Of a stretch of 64,000 bases of DNA, positions 1 to 9,900 are shown piece after piece. Under the pieces are notes generated by a model that had not been told where the DNA came from, did no database searches, and worked only from the letters and a program-made list of their open reading frames with translations. Source of the DNA: Thermomonas sp. (GTDB lineage: Bacteria; Pseudomonadota; Gammaproteobacteria; Xanthomonadales; Xanthomonadaceae); assembly GCF_029945965.1 (NCBI RefSeq), contig NZ_JAQSDO010000006.1:335608-399607 (forward strand), in the 5' to 3' direction. A program made the position numbers and the translations under genes. Every line of letters begins with the position of its first letter. Position 1 is the stretch's first letter.

Positions 1-72
1 GGGCCGTGTCGTTTGCGCATCGCGAATTTCGCGCAAAAGGTGACGCATAACAGACGGCGGTATTGGACCCGA

Positions 73-1476
73 TCAATTACGGCTGGTGTATTGCTCCAGG
101 CCCTTGTAACCACTGCGGTCGATGCGATCCATCCGATCGTCCAGCGCCGGATGGGTCTTGAACAACTGCGTCAGCTGCGCCGACTGGGCGCCCAATGCGG
201 TCATCTTCTGCAGCACCGCATACAGCGCAAGCGGATTAAAGCCGGCGCGAGCCAGGTAGATCGCGGAAGCTTCATCCGAACGGTATTCGGCGCTCTTGTC
301 CAGGCTGGCCATCATCACGAGTGCACCGTTCTTTTCCAGATAGTTGCGGGCCATGCTGCTGGCCAGGCTGCCGCCACCGCCGACCTGGCTCATCGCGATG
401 TCCTTGCCAGCGCCCAGCATCTCCTGTTTGTGGATGACTTCGTAGTGGTCGCGTTGCACGACATGGCATATCTCGTGACCGAGCACGGCGGCGACTTCGG
501 CATCGTCGCTGAGCAATTGGTACAGCCCGCGCGTCACCAGGATGTAGCCGCCCGGCGCGGCGAAGGCATTGATCTCGCTGCTATCGATGATGCCAAACGT
601 CCACGGTAAGGTAGGTCGGCTGGTTTGCGAGGCCTCCCAGCGCCCGATCAGGTTGACCCGACGTTGTGCTGCGTCATCCTTCCACAGCGGTGCCGCTCCG
701 AGGATGCGCCCGGCAATGCCAGGGCCGAGCGCCAGTTCTTCCTCGGTGATCTCCTGCTCTGACTTGGGAATTGCCTTTGCCGCTGCACCAAGGAGTGTGC
801 CGCCGACGCCACCCATCGATGACAGCAAGCCGCGTGCGGCGCCGAACATGCCGCGCTTTTCGCCTTGGGTCGACTGTGCTTTGCCATCGATCTGCTTGGG
901 CTTGAATTCGGTGGCGTAGGCCACTTGGGTCGGGCTCCAACCCTTGCTGCGAGCAGCCTGCGCGGCCGCATCCGGCGTGACCCGATATGACTCCAGCTTG
1001 GCGAGTTGTGTGGCATCGAACGTGGCCGCCTTGAGGTCGCTCTCGTCCAGTCCGCGCACACCGGCGGTTTCGCTGACCCGGCCCTTGCTGGCCTTGCCGG
1101 TGAACAGCGCTTTCATGCCTCCGCCGGTTTCCTTGCTGGCATACGCCAGGCGCACCTCGTTGACGCGGACGAAGCCAGCCTTGCCATCTGGCAACGCGAC
1201 ACGGAACCAGAGGTCCTGCTGGCCGGTGACGGTGATCGCAGCATCGCGTTTGAGGGTGGTGACGGTGGGCGTAGCGAAATCAGGCCCACTGTGTACATCA
1301 ACGCTGGGCTTGCGGATGACCGCCGGTTGGGCACTGCTTTCAGTCTGCTTGGCGCTGCTTTCGACCGGCTTGTTGATCGGTTCGGCCGGCTTGGGCTTTT
1401 TCCCGGTGGCCGCGGCGGTGCCGGCGCCCAGCAGCAGGACGAGCAGGAGTGCGGATGAAAAATGAACTATGCGCAT
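73..1476 (-). CDS. M48-family metallopeptidase with SH3-like domain, exported
   Basis: Predicted zinc endopeptidase of the M48 family, probably periplasmic. An N-terminal signal peptide (hydrophobic run at about residues 5-23) is followed by a Lys/Pro-rich linker and an SH3b-like segment (about residues 60-110). The catalytic region holds the HEICH zinc motif (His334, Glu335, His338) and a downstream E-Y-R-S-D sequence (Glu397 as third ligand, Asp401). The 467-residue length suits a BepA/YcaL-like protein with an added SH3 domain. It starts 1 nt after the stop of the CHASE2 gene and is probably cotranscribed with it. Family assignment is firm; the substrate is unknown. Confidence 0.85.
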   Translation of the reverse strand: MRIVHFSSALLLVLLLGAGTAAATGKKPKPAEPINKPVESSAKQTESSAQPAVIRKPSVDVHSGPDFATPTVTTLKRDAAITVTGQQDLWFRVALPDGKAGFVRVNEVRLAYASKETGGGMKALFTGKASKGRVSETAGVRGLDESDLKAATFDATQLAKLESYRVTPDAAAQAARSKGWSPTQVAYATEFKPKQIDGKAQSTQGEKRGMFGAARGLLSSMGGVGGTLLGAAAKAIPKSEQEITEEELALGPGIAGRILGAAPLWKDDAAQRRVNLIGRWEASQTSRPTLPWTFGIIDSSEINAFAAPGGYILVTRGLYQLLSDDAEVAAVLGHEICHVVQRDHYEVIHKQEMLGAGKDIAMSQVGGGGSLASSMARNYLEKNGALVMMASLDKSAEYRSDEASAIYLARAGFNPLALYAVLQKMTALGAQSAQLTQLFKTHPALDDRMDRIDRSGYKGLEQYTSRN

Positions 1477-1477
1477 T

Positions 1478-3343
1478 TCAGGTCTCGATGTGCGGTGGGT
1501 GCATCGACTTTAGATACGTGTTCGAAGCGGAAAGCGGCCATTCGTCGTTGGTGTTCAGGTCATGCCCGAGCAGTTCGCGCAGGCGCATCTGCTCACCACG
1601 ATTGTTGTCGTCGACATTGTCGTCGATCATCGCAGCGACAATCGCCACCCGCACTATGCCCTGATCGTCGATGCGCAGGGTGTGTTCGTTGAGGCGCTGG
1701 TACAGCAAGTCGAGCTCGCGTTTTGCATTGGCGTATGCATCGGCTTCATCGGTGCCGGTCCAGACCAGCATCATGAGATCGTCGAGGATGTCATGCAGCC
1801 AACTCTTGCGCTCCACGATACCCTCGATCATCACCGCATCGGTGCCTGAATACAGGAAGCGCCGCAGTCGTCGCCTGTATTCCCGCCTGCGCTTGGTTGC
1901 CGCGTGTCCTGCGAGGCCGGTGTCCGGCACGTAGCGCAGGCGCGCCATCACCAGCCACGGATATTTACCAGCATCGTATTCGTCGCGGAAGTCATTGTTG
2001 CCGATCGCGCGCCCGCGCTGCACTGCCGCGTACATCCGGCACAGGCCGAAACACAGGCTGATGAAACCGACACTGGCGAAGATGTCGATGAACACGCCGA
2101 AGAAGGACAGGCCAATCACCGCCGACAGCAGCAGCACGACATTGACGGCGACGAATATGCCGTCGACATCCTCGTGCGGCTCGCCGCGCCAGAACGCGAA
2201 GGCGGTCAGCAACACCATGAAACCGGCCAACAGATATTTGACCGACGTTGGCGGCATCCATATCGCGCTGTCGTTGAGCAGTGCCTCGACCGCTTCCGCA
2301 TGTACTTCGACGCCGGGCATCATCGGGTCGACCGGGGTCGGTTTGGCATCGTTGAGCCCCGCTGCGTTGTAGCCCACCAGCACCACGCTGCCTTTCAGAT
2401 CAGGCATCGGATCGGTGGCGTCGTGGCAAATGCGTTTGCCCTCGATCAAGTCGGCGGCGCTGACGCTGGGTAGCCGCGTATTCTCGCGCCAGTTGACCCG
2501 TACCGATTCCGGGAACGACGACGCGGGTCTGCCAATGGCGAAGGCTGCCAGGCGTAGCGGAAGCGATGGCAACGCCCAATCGCCGAACGTTTTCCGCAAG
2601 TGGATGTCCCGGAACACGCCGTCGGCACTTCGATCGACGTCGAGAAGGGCGCTATGGCGCGCCATCGCCGCGCCGGTTGGCAGTAATAGCGCCACCCGCG
2701 GTCCGGGTCGGACCGGGTTGGGTGTGAGCGCGAATGCACCAGGTGCATCCGACACCGCAGTCGCACCCTCCTGGTTATCGAAGTCCGAATGCACGCGCGA
2801 TGCACCGAACAGGAAGCGGCCGTTGCCGGCGTCGGCCATCGCATCCAGCACGGCATCACCATCCGGATCCTTTTGACCGGTATCCATAAACAGCACGTCG
2901 TAACCGACCGCACGCACGCCGGCGCGATCCAGCGCGTCCAGCAGGTCGGCATGGCGTTGCCGGCTCCAGGGCCAGCCGCCTCCGTCGTGGTCACGAAAAT
3001 ACTCGATCGAGCAGTCGTCGATCTCCACTACCACCGTGCGTCCCGATGGTTTTGGTTCGACCGGGCGCCACTGGATCACGGTATCGAAGATCGCGTCTTC
3101 TGCCGTGTTGAGCGAACGGTCGTGGGTCCAGTCCCAGCTCAACCAACCGACTGCCGCGATCGCAATCAGTGGATAAACCACGAACTTCGCGCGCACCATC
3201 AGCTGCGAGAGCGGCCGACGGTAGCCGCGCTCGACCACGGTCCAGGCATCCATGAACACCACCGCCAGGGTGGACATCACGGCCTCGATCAAGGTGATCA
3301 GGAATTCTGCGAGTTTGCCCAGCATGCTTCGTCCATGCCTCAT
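1478..3343 (-). CDS. CHASE2-domain membrane protein without a recognised output domain
   Basis: A transmembrane segment near residues 55-70 precedes a CHASE2-type extracytoplasmic sensor (about 90-335; VVVEIDDCSIEYF and GYDVLFMD are typical strands). A cluster of about three membrane helices follows (about 345-435). In known CHASE2 proteins these helices lead to a cyclase, kinase or phosphatase. Here the cytoplasmic tail of about 185 residues (basic RRRLRRF stretch, then an acidic coiled-looking segment) matches nothing I recognise. An alternative start at 3325 is possible; neither start has a strong ribosome binding site. The downstream partner is the M48 peptidase. Confidence 0.75.
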   Translation of the reverse strand: MRHGRSMLGKLAEFLITLIEAVMSTLAVVFMDAWTVVERGYRRPLSQLMVRAKFVVYPLIAIAAVGWLSWDWTHDRSLNTAEDAIFDTVIQWRPVEPKPSGRTVVVEIDDCSIEYFRDHDGGGWPWSRQRHADLLDALDRAGVRAVGYDVLFMDTGQKDPDGDAVLDAMADAGNGRFLFGASRVHSDFDNQEGATAVSDAPGAFALTPNPVRPGPRVALLLPTGAAMARHSALLDVDRSADGVFRDIHLRKTFGDWALPSLPLRLAAFAIGRPASSFPESVRVNWRENTRLPSVSAADLIEGKRICHDATDPMPDLKGSVVLVGYNAAGLNDAKPTPVDPMMPGVEVHAEAVEALLNDSAIWMPPTSVKYLLAGFMVLLTAFAFWRGEPHEDVDGIFVAVNVVLLLSAVIGLSFFGVFIDIFASVGFISLCFGLCRMYAAVQRGRAIGNNDFRDEYDAGKYPWLVMARLRYVPDTGLAGHAATKRRREYRRRLRRFLYSGTDAVMIEGIVERKSWLHDILDDLMMLVWTGTDEADAYANAKRELDLLYQRLNEHTLRIDDQGIVRVAIVAAMIDDNVDDNNRGEQMRLRELLGHDLNTNDEWPLSASNTYLKSMHPPHIET

Positions 3344-3401
3344 TCCAATTGGCGTCGATACCGTTGACGCAAACTACCGCAAGTCCCGCCCGCCTGCCGG
3401 A

Positions 3402-4361
3402 TCAGTGTGTGCGCTCGACCGCCAGGCGTCCGAGTGCGGCCAATGCCGTGGTGTCTGCCCCGAGCGCCGCAAGTGCATCGTCCATGCCGGCAGACAGTTG
3501 TCCAAGCCGCGAGCGACTGCCTTCGATGCCGATCAATGCCGGGAACGTTGCCTTGTCCTGGGCTGCATCCTTGCCGGCGGTCTTGCCGAGGCTGGCGCTG
3601 TCGCCTTCGATGTCGAGCAGGTCGTCGCGGATCTGGAACGCAAGGCCCAATGCATTGGCGTAGCGATCCAGCGTAGCGAGGCTTGTTGCATCGGCACCCG
3701 CCGCTAACGCACCCAAGCGCACCGATGCACGCAGCAGTGCGCCGGTTTTCAGCGTGTGCAGGTGTTCGAGGTCGGTGAGCGAAAAAGGGTCAGAGTGAAT
3801 TTCGCGCCCGTGTTGATCGTTTAAGTGGTCGTCGTGACGCGAAACTTCACTCTGACCCCTTTGCGTGCCGGCAGAACCCGTCGCATCAATATCCAGCGCC
3901 TGTCCGCCGCACATGCCGGCCGTGCCGGACGCCCGCGCGAGTTCGGCGAGCATCACCACTCGCCGCCCGGCGTCCAGTGGTGCGGAGGCAAGTACGTCGA
4001 ATGCGAGCGATTGCAGTGCATCGCCAGTGAGGATTGCGGTGGCTTCATCGAAGGCGACATGCACGGTCGGCTGGCCGCGGCGCAGGCTGTCGTCGTCCAT
4101 CGCCGGCAGGTCGTCGTGCACCAGCGAATAGCAATGGATCAGTTCGACCGCGACCGCAGCGGCATCGAGGTTTTCGTCGCTGGCGCCCATTGCGATGCCG
4201 CTGGCATACACCAGCAGTGGCCGCATGCGCTTGCCGCCATTGAGTACGGCATGGCGCATCGCTGCATGCAGGCGGCGTGGTGCGTGGTCGGGCGAGGGCA
4301 GGGCGAGGTCGAGCGCGGCCTCGACGCGCGCGCGCCAGGCCGCGAAGGCACGGTCAGGCAT
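3402..4361 (-). CDS. ispA: Farnesyl diphosphate synthase (short-chain polyprenyl synthetase) with in-frame insert
   Basis: Condenses IPP with DMAPP/GPP to give FPP. The first aspartate-rich motif DDLPAMDDD lies at residues 83-91 and the second in [10 protein letters not shown], with GGQALDIDA and [10 protein letters not shown] also typical. At 319 residues it is longer than usual family members (about 290-300). The excess is residues 163-193, inserted between the conserved ATG and SLTDLEHLH segments and encoded by a palindromic repeat (separate entry). Both catalytic motifs are intact, so the enzyme is probably active. It overlaps xseB by 8 nt, the usual xseB-ispA pairing. Confidence 0.93.
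   Translation of the reverse strand: MPDRAFAAWRARVEAALDLALPSPDHAPRRLHAAMRHAVLNGGKRMRPLLVYASGIAMGASDENLDAAAVAVELIHCYSLVHDDLPAMDDDSLRRGQPTVHVAFDEATAILTGDALQSLAFDVLASAPLDAGRRVVMLAELARASGTAGMCGGQALDIDATGSAGTQRGQSEVSRHDDHLNDQHGREIHSDPFSLTDLEHLHTLKTGALLRASVRLGALAAGADATSLATLDRYANALGLAFQIRDDLLDIEGDSASLGKTAGKDAAQDKATFPALIGIEGSRSRLGQLSAGMDDALAALGADTTALAALGRLAVERTH
3782..3862. repeat. Palindromic repeat inserted in frame within ispA
   Basis: Two arms of 25 nt (3782-3806 and 3838-3862) are near-perfect inverted repeats sharing the core GGGTCAGAGTGAA and ending in TTTCGCG, around a 31-nt spacer. The element lies inside ispA and is translated as about 30 polar residues without a stop or frameshift. The arms resemble GGGGTCAGAG-type palindromes that I associate, from memory, with REP/RAYT-like elements in proteobacteria. 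No transposase lies nearby. Confidence 0.85.
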
Positions 4362-4617
4362 CGTCGCCGGTGTCGAACGGTTTGGCTTGGTCTGGATTCG
4401 CCGGATCGCTGAGCAGGCGCACCCGCAACTCGGCTTGTTCCAGTGCCTGCTGGCAGCTGCGGTACAGACCGACGCCGCGTTCGTAGGCGGCGAGTGAGTC
4501 CTCCAGCGACATCTCGCCGTCCTCCATCTTGCCGACGAGATCTTCGAGCGCGTTCATCGACGTCTCGAACTCGGCGACGGGTGAGGTTTCAGCGGAAGCG
4601 GGTGGTTTACGCGGCAT
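4354..4617 (-). CDS. xseB: Exodeoxyribonuclease VII small subunit
   Basis: Small subunit of ExoVII, which degrades single-stranded DNA together with XseA (not in this window). The 87-residue protein has the family core [19 protein letters not shown] and [15 protein letters not shown], then a helix ending [11 protein letters not shown]. Its stop lies 8 nt inside ispA, indicating coupled translation. It starts just downstream of tilS. Confidence 0.93.
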   Translation of the reverse strand: MPRKPPASAETSPVAEFETSMNALEDLVGKMEDGEMSLEDSLAAYERGVGLYRSCQQALEQAELRVRLLSDPANPDQAKPFDTGDDA

Positions 4618-4626
4618 GCGGGGAGT

Positions 4627-5895
4627 TTACCAAGCTGGGGCACGCCAATGCAGCCGCGCGCCGCGGGCTTGTAACCACGCGTCCAGCGAGCCAGAGAGGA
4701 TGCTGTCGCCGGCCGCCTGCAATACGCCGCCGACATCCGTCAGTAATGGCATTTCGCTGCGCCGCCACGGTGGAATACCCCGATCCTGCAGCACATGCTT
4801 GAGTGCGTGATGGTGCGTACGGCCCGGTAGCAGGATGCGTTCGCCACCTTGCCTGGCATGCACCCGCAGAGGTGTGTCGAAGCGCGCGGCGCCGGTCAGT
4901 TCGAATTTGGCGCCGGTGGGAAGCTGCAGGATCTCGCTGCCGTCCCATTCCTGCGTCCAATCGCCTGGCATAGGAACCGGCGCCAACTGCGCATGCAGCT
5001 GACCATGCCAATGCTGGATGCATGCGCCTGCCCATTCGAAACGGGCTTCGCCATCGGTGCTGGCGCCGAGCAGATCGCCTTCAATGCTTGCAACGCCATT
5101 AGCCGGCAGCGGCGGAAGCCCGCGCTGGGCGACCCAGCGGCGCAACACACGTGCACGCCGTGCTGCGGGCAATGCCTGCAATGCATCAACGGCCAGCGTG
5201 CCTCCGTCATTGCTGGCGCTGGCAAGTGCGATGTGATCGCCAGTGTCCAGCAAATCGGACGCCTCGGCGCTCAATGCAGCGCTGCGCGCGAATGCGGCGT
5301 CCGCCTGTGGCCAGCGCGTACGCAGTAGTGGCATCAGCTGCATGCGCAGGAAATTGCGATCCAGGCTGGCGTCTTCATTGCCGGGATCTTCGATCCACGA
5401 CAAATCATGCTCGCCTGCGTACTCGCGCAACGCATCGCGCGATGTTTCCAGTAAAGGCCGCCACAACCAGCCATTGGCATAGACGCGCCATGGCCGCATC
5501 GCCGCCAACCCATCCACGCTCGATCCGCGCAACGCACGCAGCAGGAAGGTCTCGGCCTGGTCATCGCGGTGGTGGGCCAGCGCCAGTACCTCGCCGTCGC
5601 GCAAAACGTGTGCGAATGCGGCATGCCTTGCCACGCGTGCGGCGGCTTCGCGACCGAGTCCGTTGCCCTCGACTTGCACGCGTTCAACGATGAGTTCGAT
5701 GCCGAGCGAGTCGCAACTGCGTTGGCAATGCGCTGCCCAGGCGTCGGCATCGGCATGCAGGCCGTGATGGACGTGAATGGCGCGCAGGCGGGCTGGATTG
5801 CTGACGACCAGCTTGTGCAGCAGCACAGTGGAGTCCAGGCCGCCGCTGTAGCCAACCAGCAACGTGCGACCTACCAGGTCAGGCAACGCGCTCAT
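4627..5895 (-). CDS. tilS: tRNA(Ile)-lysidine synthetase
   Basis: Makes lysidine at the wobble position of tRNA-Ile(CAU) using ATP and lysine. The PP-loop motif SGGLDST sits at residues 17-23, followed by HVHHGLHADAD and HHRDDQAETFLLRALRGS, all diagnostic of TilS. The C-terminal substrate-binding domain ends LHWRAPAW. Length (422 aa) is normal. It follows accA with a 5-nt gap, the common accA-tilS arrangement. Confidence 0.95.
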   Translation of the reverse strand: MSALPDLVGRTLLVGYSGGLDSTVLLHKLVVSNPARLRAIHVHHGLHADADAWAAHCQRSCDSLGIELIVERVQVEGNGLGREAAARVARHAAFAHVLRDGEVLALAHHRDDQAETFLLRALRGSSVDGLAAMRPWRVYANGWLWRPLLETSRDALREYAGEHDLSWIEDPGNEDASLDRNFLRMQLMPLLRTRWPQADAAFARSAALSAEASDLLDTGDHIALASASNDGGTLAVDALQALPAARRARVLRRWVAQRGLPPLPANGVASIEGDLLGASTDGEARFEWAGACIQHWHGQLHAQLAPVPMPGDWTQEWDGSEILQLPTGAKFELTGAARFDTPLRVHARQGGERILLPGRTHHHALKHVLQDRGIPPWRRSEMPLLTDVGGVLQAAGDSILSGSLDAWLQARGARLHWRAPAW

Positions 5896-5900
5896 GCGCC

Positions 5901-6860
5901 TCAGGCGGCTTCGTAGGCGCCGTAGCTGCGCAGGCGGCGGTAGCGGCGTTCCAGCAGTTCCTCGACCGGAACGCCCTGCAGCGTGTCCAGCTCATTCAGC
6001 AGTACGGCCTTGAGTCGTTTGGCCATCTGCACCGGGTTGCGATGCGCGCCGCCGGTGGGCTCGCGCACCACCTTGTCGATAAGGCCCAGTTCGAACAGGC
6101 GCTTGGAGGTGATGCCCATCTGTTCGGCAGCATCCTTGGCCTTGGCCGCATCGCGCCACAGGATCGACGCGCAGCCTTCAGGCGTGATGACCGAATAAGT
6201 GCTGTATTCGAGCATGTTGGTGATGTCGCCAACGCCAATTGCGAGTGCGCCGCCGCTGCCGCCTTCGCCAATCACGGTGCAGATGATCGGCACGCGCAGT
6301 TCGGACATTTCCAGCAGGTTGCGAGCGATGGCTTCGGACTGGCCGCGCTCCTCGGCATCGATGCCGGGCCACGCGCCCATGGTGTCGATGAAGGTCAGCA
6401 GCGGCAGGCCGAAACGCTCGGCCATGTGCATCAGGCGTAGCGCCTTGCGGTAGCCCTCGGGCTTGGGCATGCCGAAATTGCGGCGTACCTTGGATTTGCT
6501 GTCGCGGCCTTTTTCGTGGCCGATCACCACCACGCTGCGGCCATCGATGCGGGCCAGGCCGCCGACAATCGCGTTGTCGTCAGCGAAGGCGCGGTCGCCG
6601 GCCAGTTCCTGGAACTCGTCGCAGATCACCCGCAGGTAATCCAGCGTGTACGGCCGCGACGGGTGCCGCGACAGCTGCGAAACCTGCCACGGAGTGAGGT
6701 CGCGGAAGATGGTCGCGGTGCGCCTGCGCAGCTTGTCCTGCAGCGCGTGCACTTCGGCGTCGATGTTGACCGCCGGGGCGTTGCTGGCATGTCGCAGCTC
6801 CTGGATCTTGGTTTCCAGGTCGGCGATGGGCTGTTCGAAGTCGAGGTAGTTCGGATTCAT
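5901..6860 (-). CDS. accA: Acetyl-CoA carboxylase carboxyltransferase subunit alpha
   Basis: Alpha subunit of the carboxyltransferase that makes malonyl-CoA for fatty acid synthesis; the partner AccD is not in the window. The 319-residue protein starts [16 protein letters not shown] and contains the crotonase-fold segments [20 protein letters not shown] and [16 protein letters not shown]. Length and sequence are typical. It lies between dnaE and tilS, as in many gammaproteobacteria. Confidence 0.96.
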   Translation of the reverse strand: MNPNYLDFEQPIADLETKIQELRHASNAPAVNIDAEVHALQDKLRRRTATIFRDLTPWQVSQLSRHPSRPYTLDYLRVICDEFQELAGDRAFADDNAIVGGLARIDGRSVVVIGHEKGRDSKSKVRRNFGMPKPEGYRKALRLMHMAERFGLPLLTFIDTMGAWPGIDAEERGQSEAIARNLLEMSELRVPIICTVIGEGGSGGALAIGVGDITNMLEYSTYSVITPEGCASILWRDAAKAKDAAEQMGITSKRLFELGLIDKVVREPTGGAHRNPVQMAKRLKAVLLNELDTLQGVPVEELLERRYRRLRSYGAYEAA

Positions 6861-6935
6861 CGGTGACAGTTTAGCCCAGCACCGCTTTCCACAGCGGCCA
6901 TGCCGAGGCGTAGGGCACTGGCGCGGACGTTACCG

Positions 6936-9900
6936 TCAGTGCGTCCACGGCTTGCCGAGGTGCAGGTTGACCGCCTGCACACCCGGCAGGCTGCGCAGCA
7001 GGCCGGGCAGGGCGGCATTCACAAGAAGGCCACGGCCATCATTGATAGACAGTCGGCCAATGCCGTTGGCGGTGGTGGCTTCGATCAAGAGTGGTGTAGT
7101 TCCGGCATGGGTCTTCAGCAGTTGCTCGAACTGCTGCAGTGCGCCCGGCGTGCGCAGGTCCAGGCGGATCGACAGTCGTTGTGCCAGCTGGTTGCACAGT
7201 TGGGTGTAGTCCCAGGCGCGCTTGGCCTTCAGCGAGAAGCCGCCACTGAATTCGTCCTCGCGCAACGCGCCTTCGATTACCAGCAGGCGGTCGCGGGTCA
7301 GCAGGGCACCGAATTCCTGCCACTGTTCGCCGAAGAAGGCACATTCGATGCGGCCGCGGCCGTCTTCCAGGTGCACGAAGGCCTGGCTGTCACCGCGCTT
7401 GCGCATGCCGACCACTTGACCGGCCAGCACCACCGGGAATTCTGGCCGCCATCCAACCCGCGCTTCCTGTGGGCGATTGCCCCAGATCGTATCCAGCTGG
7501 CCAAGGTCGTTGCCGACCAGGCGCTGCAATTCCTCACGGTGCGGATCCATCGGATGCCCGCTGAGGTAATGGCCAAGCGTGTCGCGTTCGCCCTGCAGCT
7601 TCTGCGCGAGTGGCCAGTCGTCGACCTCGGGCAGGTTGATCTGCAGGGCAGGCGTGTCGGCGGTGGCATTGTCGAATCCGCCGAACAGCGAATTCTGGCC
7701 GGCCTCGCGTTCACGCGTGAGTTGCTCGCTGGCCTTCATTGCTTCCGGCAATTGCAGCATCAGCGTGGCGCGATTGCGTGCCAGGGCATCCATCGCGCCG
7801 GCAAGCACCAATGCTTCCAGCGCGCGCTTGTTGAGGCCGCCGGCATCCACCCGTTGGCAGAAATCCAGCAGGTCACGGTAGCTTCCACCAGCATCACGAG
7901 CATTGGCGATCGCTTCGCAAGCGCCACGGCCGACCCCCTTCACCGCGCCCATGCCGTAGCGAATGGAGCGTGGGTCGGTGGCTTCGAACATATAAGTCGA
8001 TGAATTGACGTCCGGCGGCAATACCGACAAACCAAGCGTGCGCGCTTCATCGAGGAAACCGACCACCTTGTCGGTATTGTCCATGTCTGAGGACAGCACC
8101 GCGGCCATGAACTCGGCGGGGTAATGCACTTTCAGCCACGCGGTCTGGTAGGCGACCAGCGCGTAGGCCGCTGCATGCGACTTGTTGAAGCCGTAGCCGG
8201 CGAATTTCTCCAGCAGGTCGAAGATCGGTCCTGCAATTTTTGCGGGAATGTCGTGCTGCTCTTGCGCGCCGGCTTCGAACTTAGCGCGTTCCTGCGCCAT
8301 CTTGGCGACGTCTTTCTTGCCCATCGCGCGACGCAGCAGATCGGCGCCACCCAACGAGTAACCGGCCAGGACCTGGGCGGTCTGCATCACCTGTTCCTGG
8401 TAGACGATCACGCCATACGTCGGCGCCAGCACCGGTGCCAGCAAGGCGTGCGGAAATTCGACCTTGGCGCGCCCATGCTTGCGCTCGATGAAATCCGGAA
8501 TCAGATCCATCGGGCCTGGCCGATACAGCGACACCAGTGCGATCAGATCGTCGAAGCGGTCAGGTTGCGCGCGCTTGAGCAACTCGCGCATGCCACGTGA
8601 CTCGAACTGGAATACCGCAACCGTCTCCCCGCTCGCAAACAGTGCGTACGTCGCCGGGTCGTCCAGCGCAAGCGTGGTGATGTCCAGCGCTGTGTCGCTC
8701 TCAGCTGCACGTCGGTCGCTCTCGGCATCCTGCCTGTCGCGACACTCGTGGGTCCTTGCACGTCGAATGTTGATCGCCTTGACCGCCCAATCGATGATCG
8801 TCAGCGTGCGCAGGCCGAGGAAGTCGAACTTGACCAAGCCGATCGCTTCCACGTCGTCCTTGTCGAACTGGGTGACAGGATTGCGGCCAGCCCCAAGGCC
8901 GTCGTGTTCTGCAAATAGTGGGCAGAAGTCTGACAATGGTGTCGGCGCGATCACCACGCCGCCGGCATGCTTGCCGGCGTTGCGGGTCAGGTCTTCGAGT
9001 TGCAGCGCGAGGTCGAGCAGGTCGCGCACATCTTCTTCGGCTTCGTAGCGCTCCTTGAACTCGGCGATCGCGCGGCTTGGATCCTTCTGCGCTTTTTCGC
9101 TGCGCCCAAGCACGTCCGACAGTGACAGCGGGTCGGCCGGTTGCAGCGGGATGAGCTTGGCCAGCCCGTCGATCATTCCATACGGGTAGCCAAGCACGCG
9201 GCCGACATCGCGCAACACCGCCTTCGCCGCCATCGTGCCGTAGGTGATGATCTGGCTGACCCGGTCGCGGCCGTACTTGCGCGCAACGTAGTCGATCACT
9301 TCGTCGCGACGGTCCATGCAGAAGTCGATGTCGAAGTCGGGTAACGACACGCGTTCGGGATTGAGGAATCGCTCGAACAGCAAGTCGTATGGCAACGGGT
9401 CGAGGTCGGTAATGCCCAGCGCCCATGCCACCAGCGAACCGGCACCGGAGCCACGGCCGGGACCGACCGGGATGCCGTGCTGCTTGGCCCAGTTGATGAA
9501 GTCGGCCACGATCAGGAAGTAGCCAGGGAAGCCCATCGACAGTATGACGCCGAGTTCGATATCGAGTCTGGCGTTGTAATCTTCGCGGCTACGGCCGGGC
9601 GCCAGTGCGGCGGTTTCCAGCCGCTTGGCCAGGCCTTCGCGGGACTGGCTGCGCAGCCACGATTCGATGGTGTGGTCGTCAGGCACCGGGAATGCGGGCA
9701 GATAGTACGTGCCCAGTCGCAGTTCAAGGTTGCAGCGTTTCGCCAGTGCCACCGTATTGTCGAGCGCATCGGGAATATCGGCGAACAGCGCCGCCATCTC
9801 GTCTGCCGACTTCAGGTATTGCTCGGCGGTGTAATCGTGCGGGCGCCGTGCATCGTCGAGCACGCGGCCCGTGGCAATGCACACGCGGGCCTCATGCGCT

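Noticed and set aside
1..72. CGCGAATTTCGCG palindrome after the M48 gene
   Set aside because: Too short and without a T-run on the minus strand to call a terminator.
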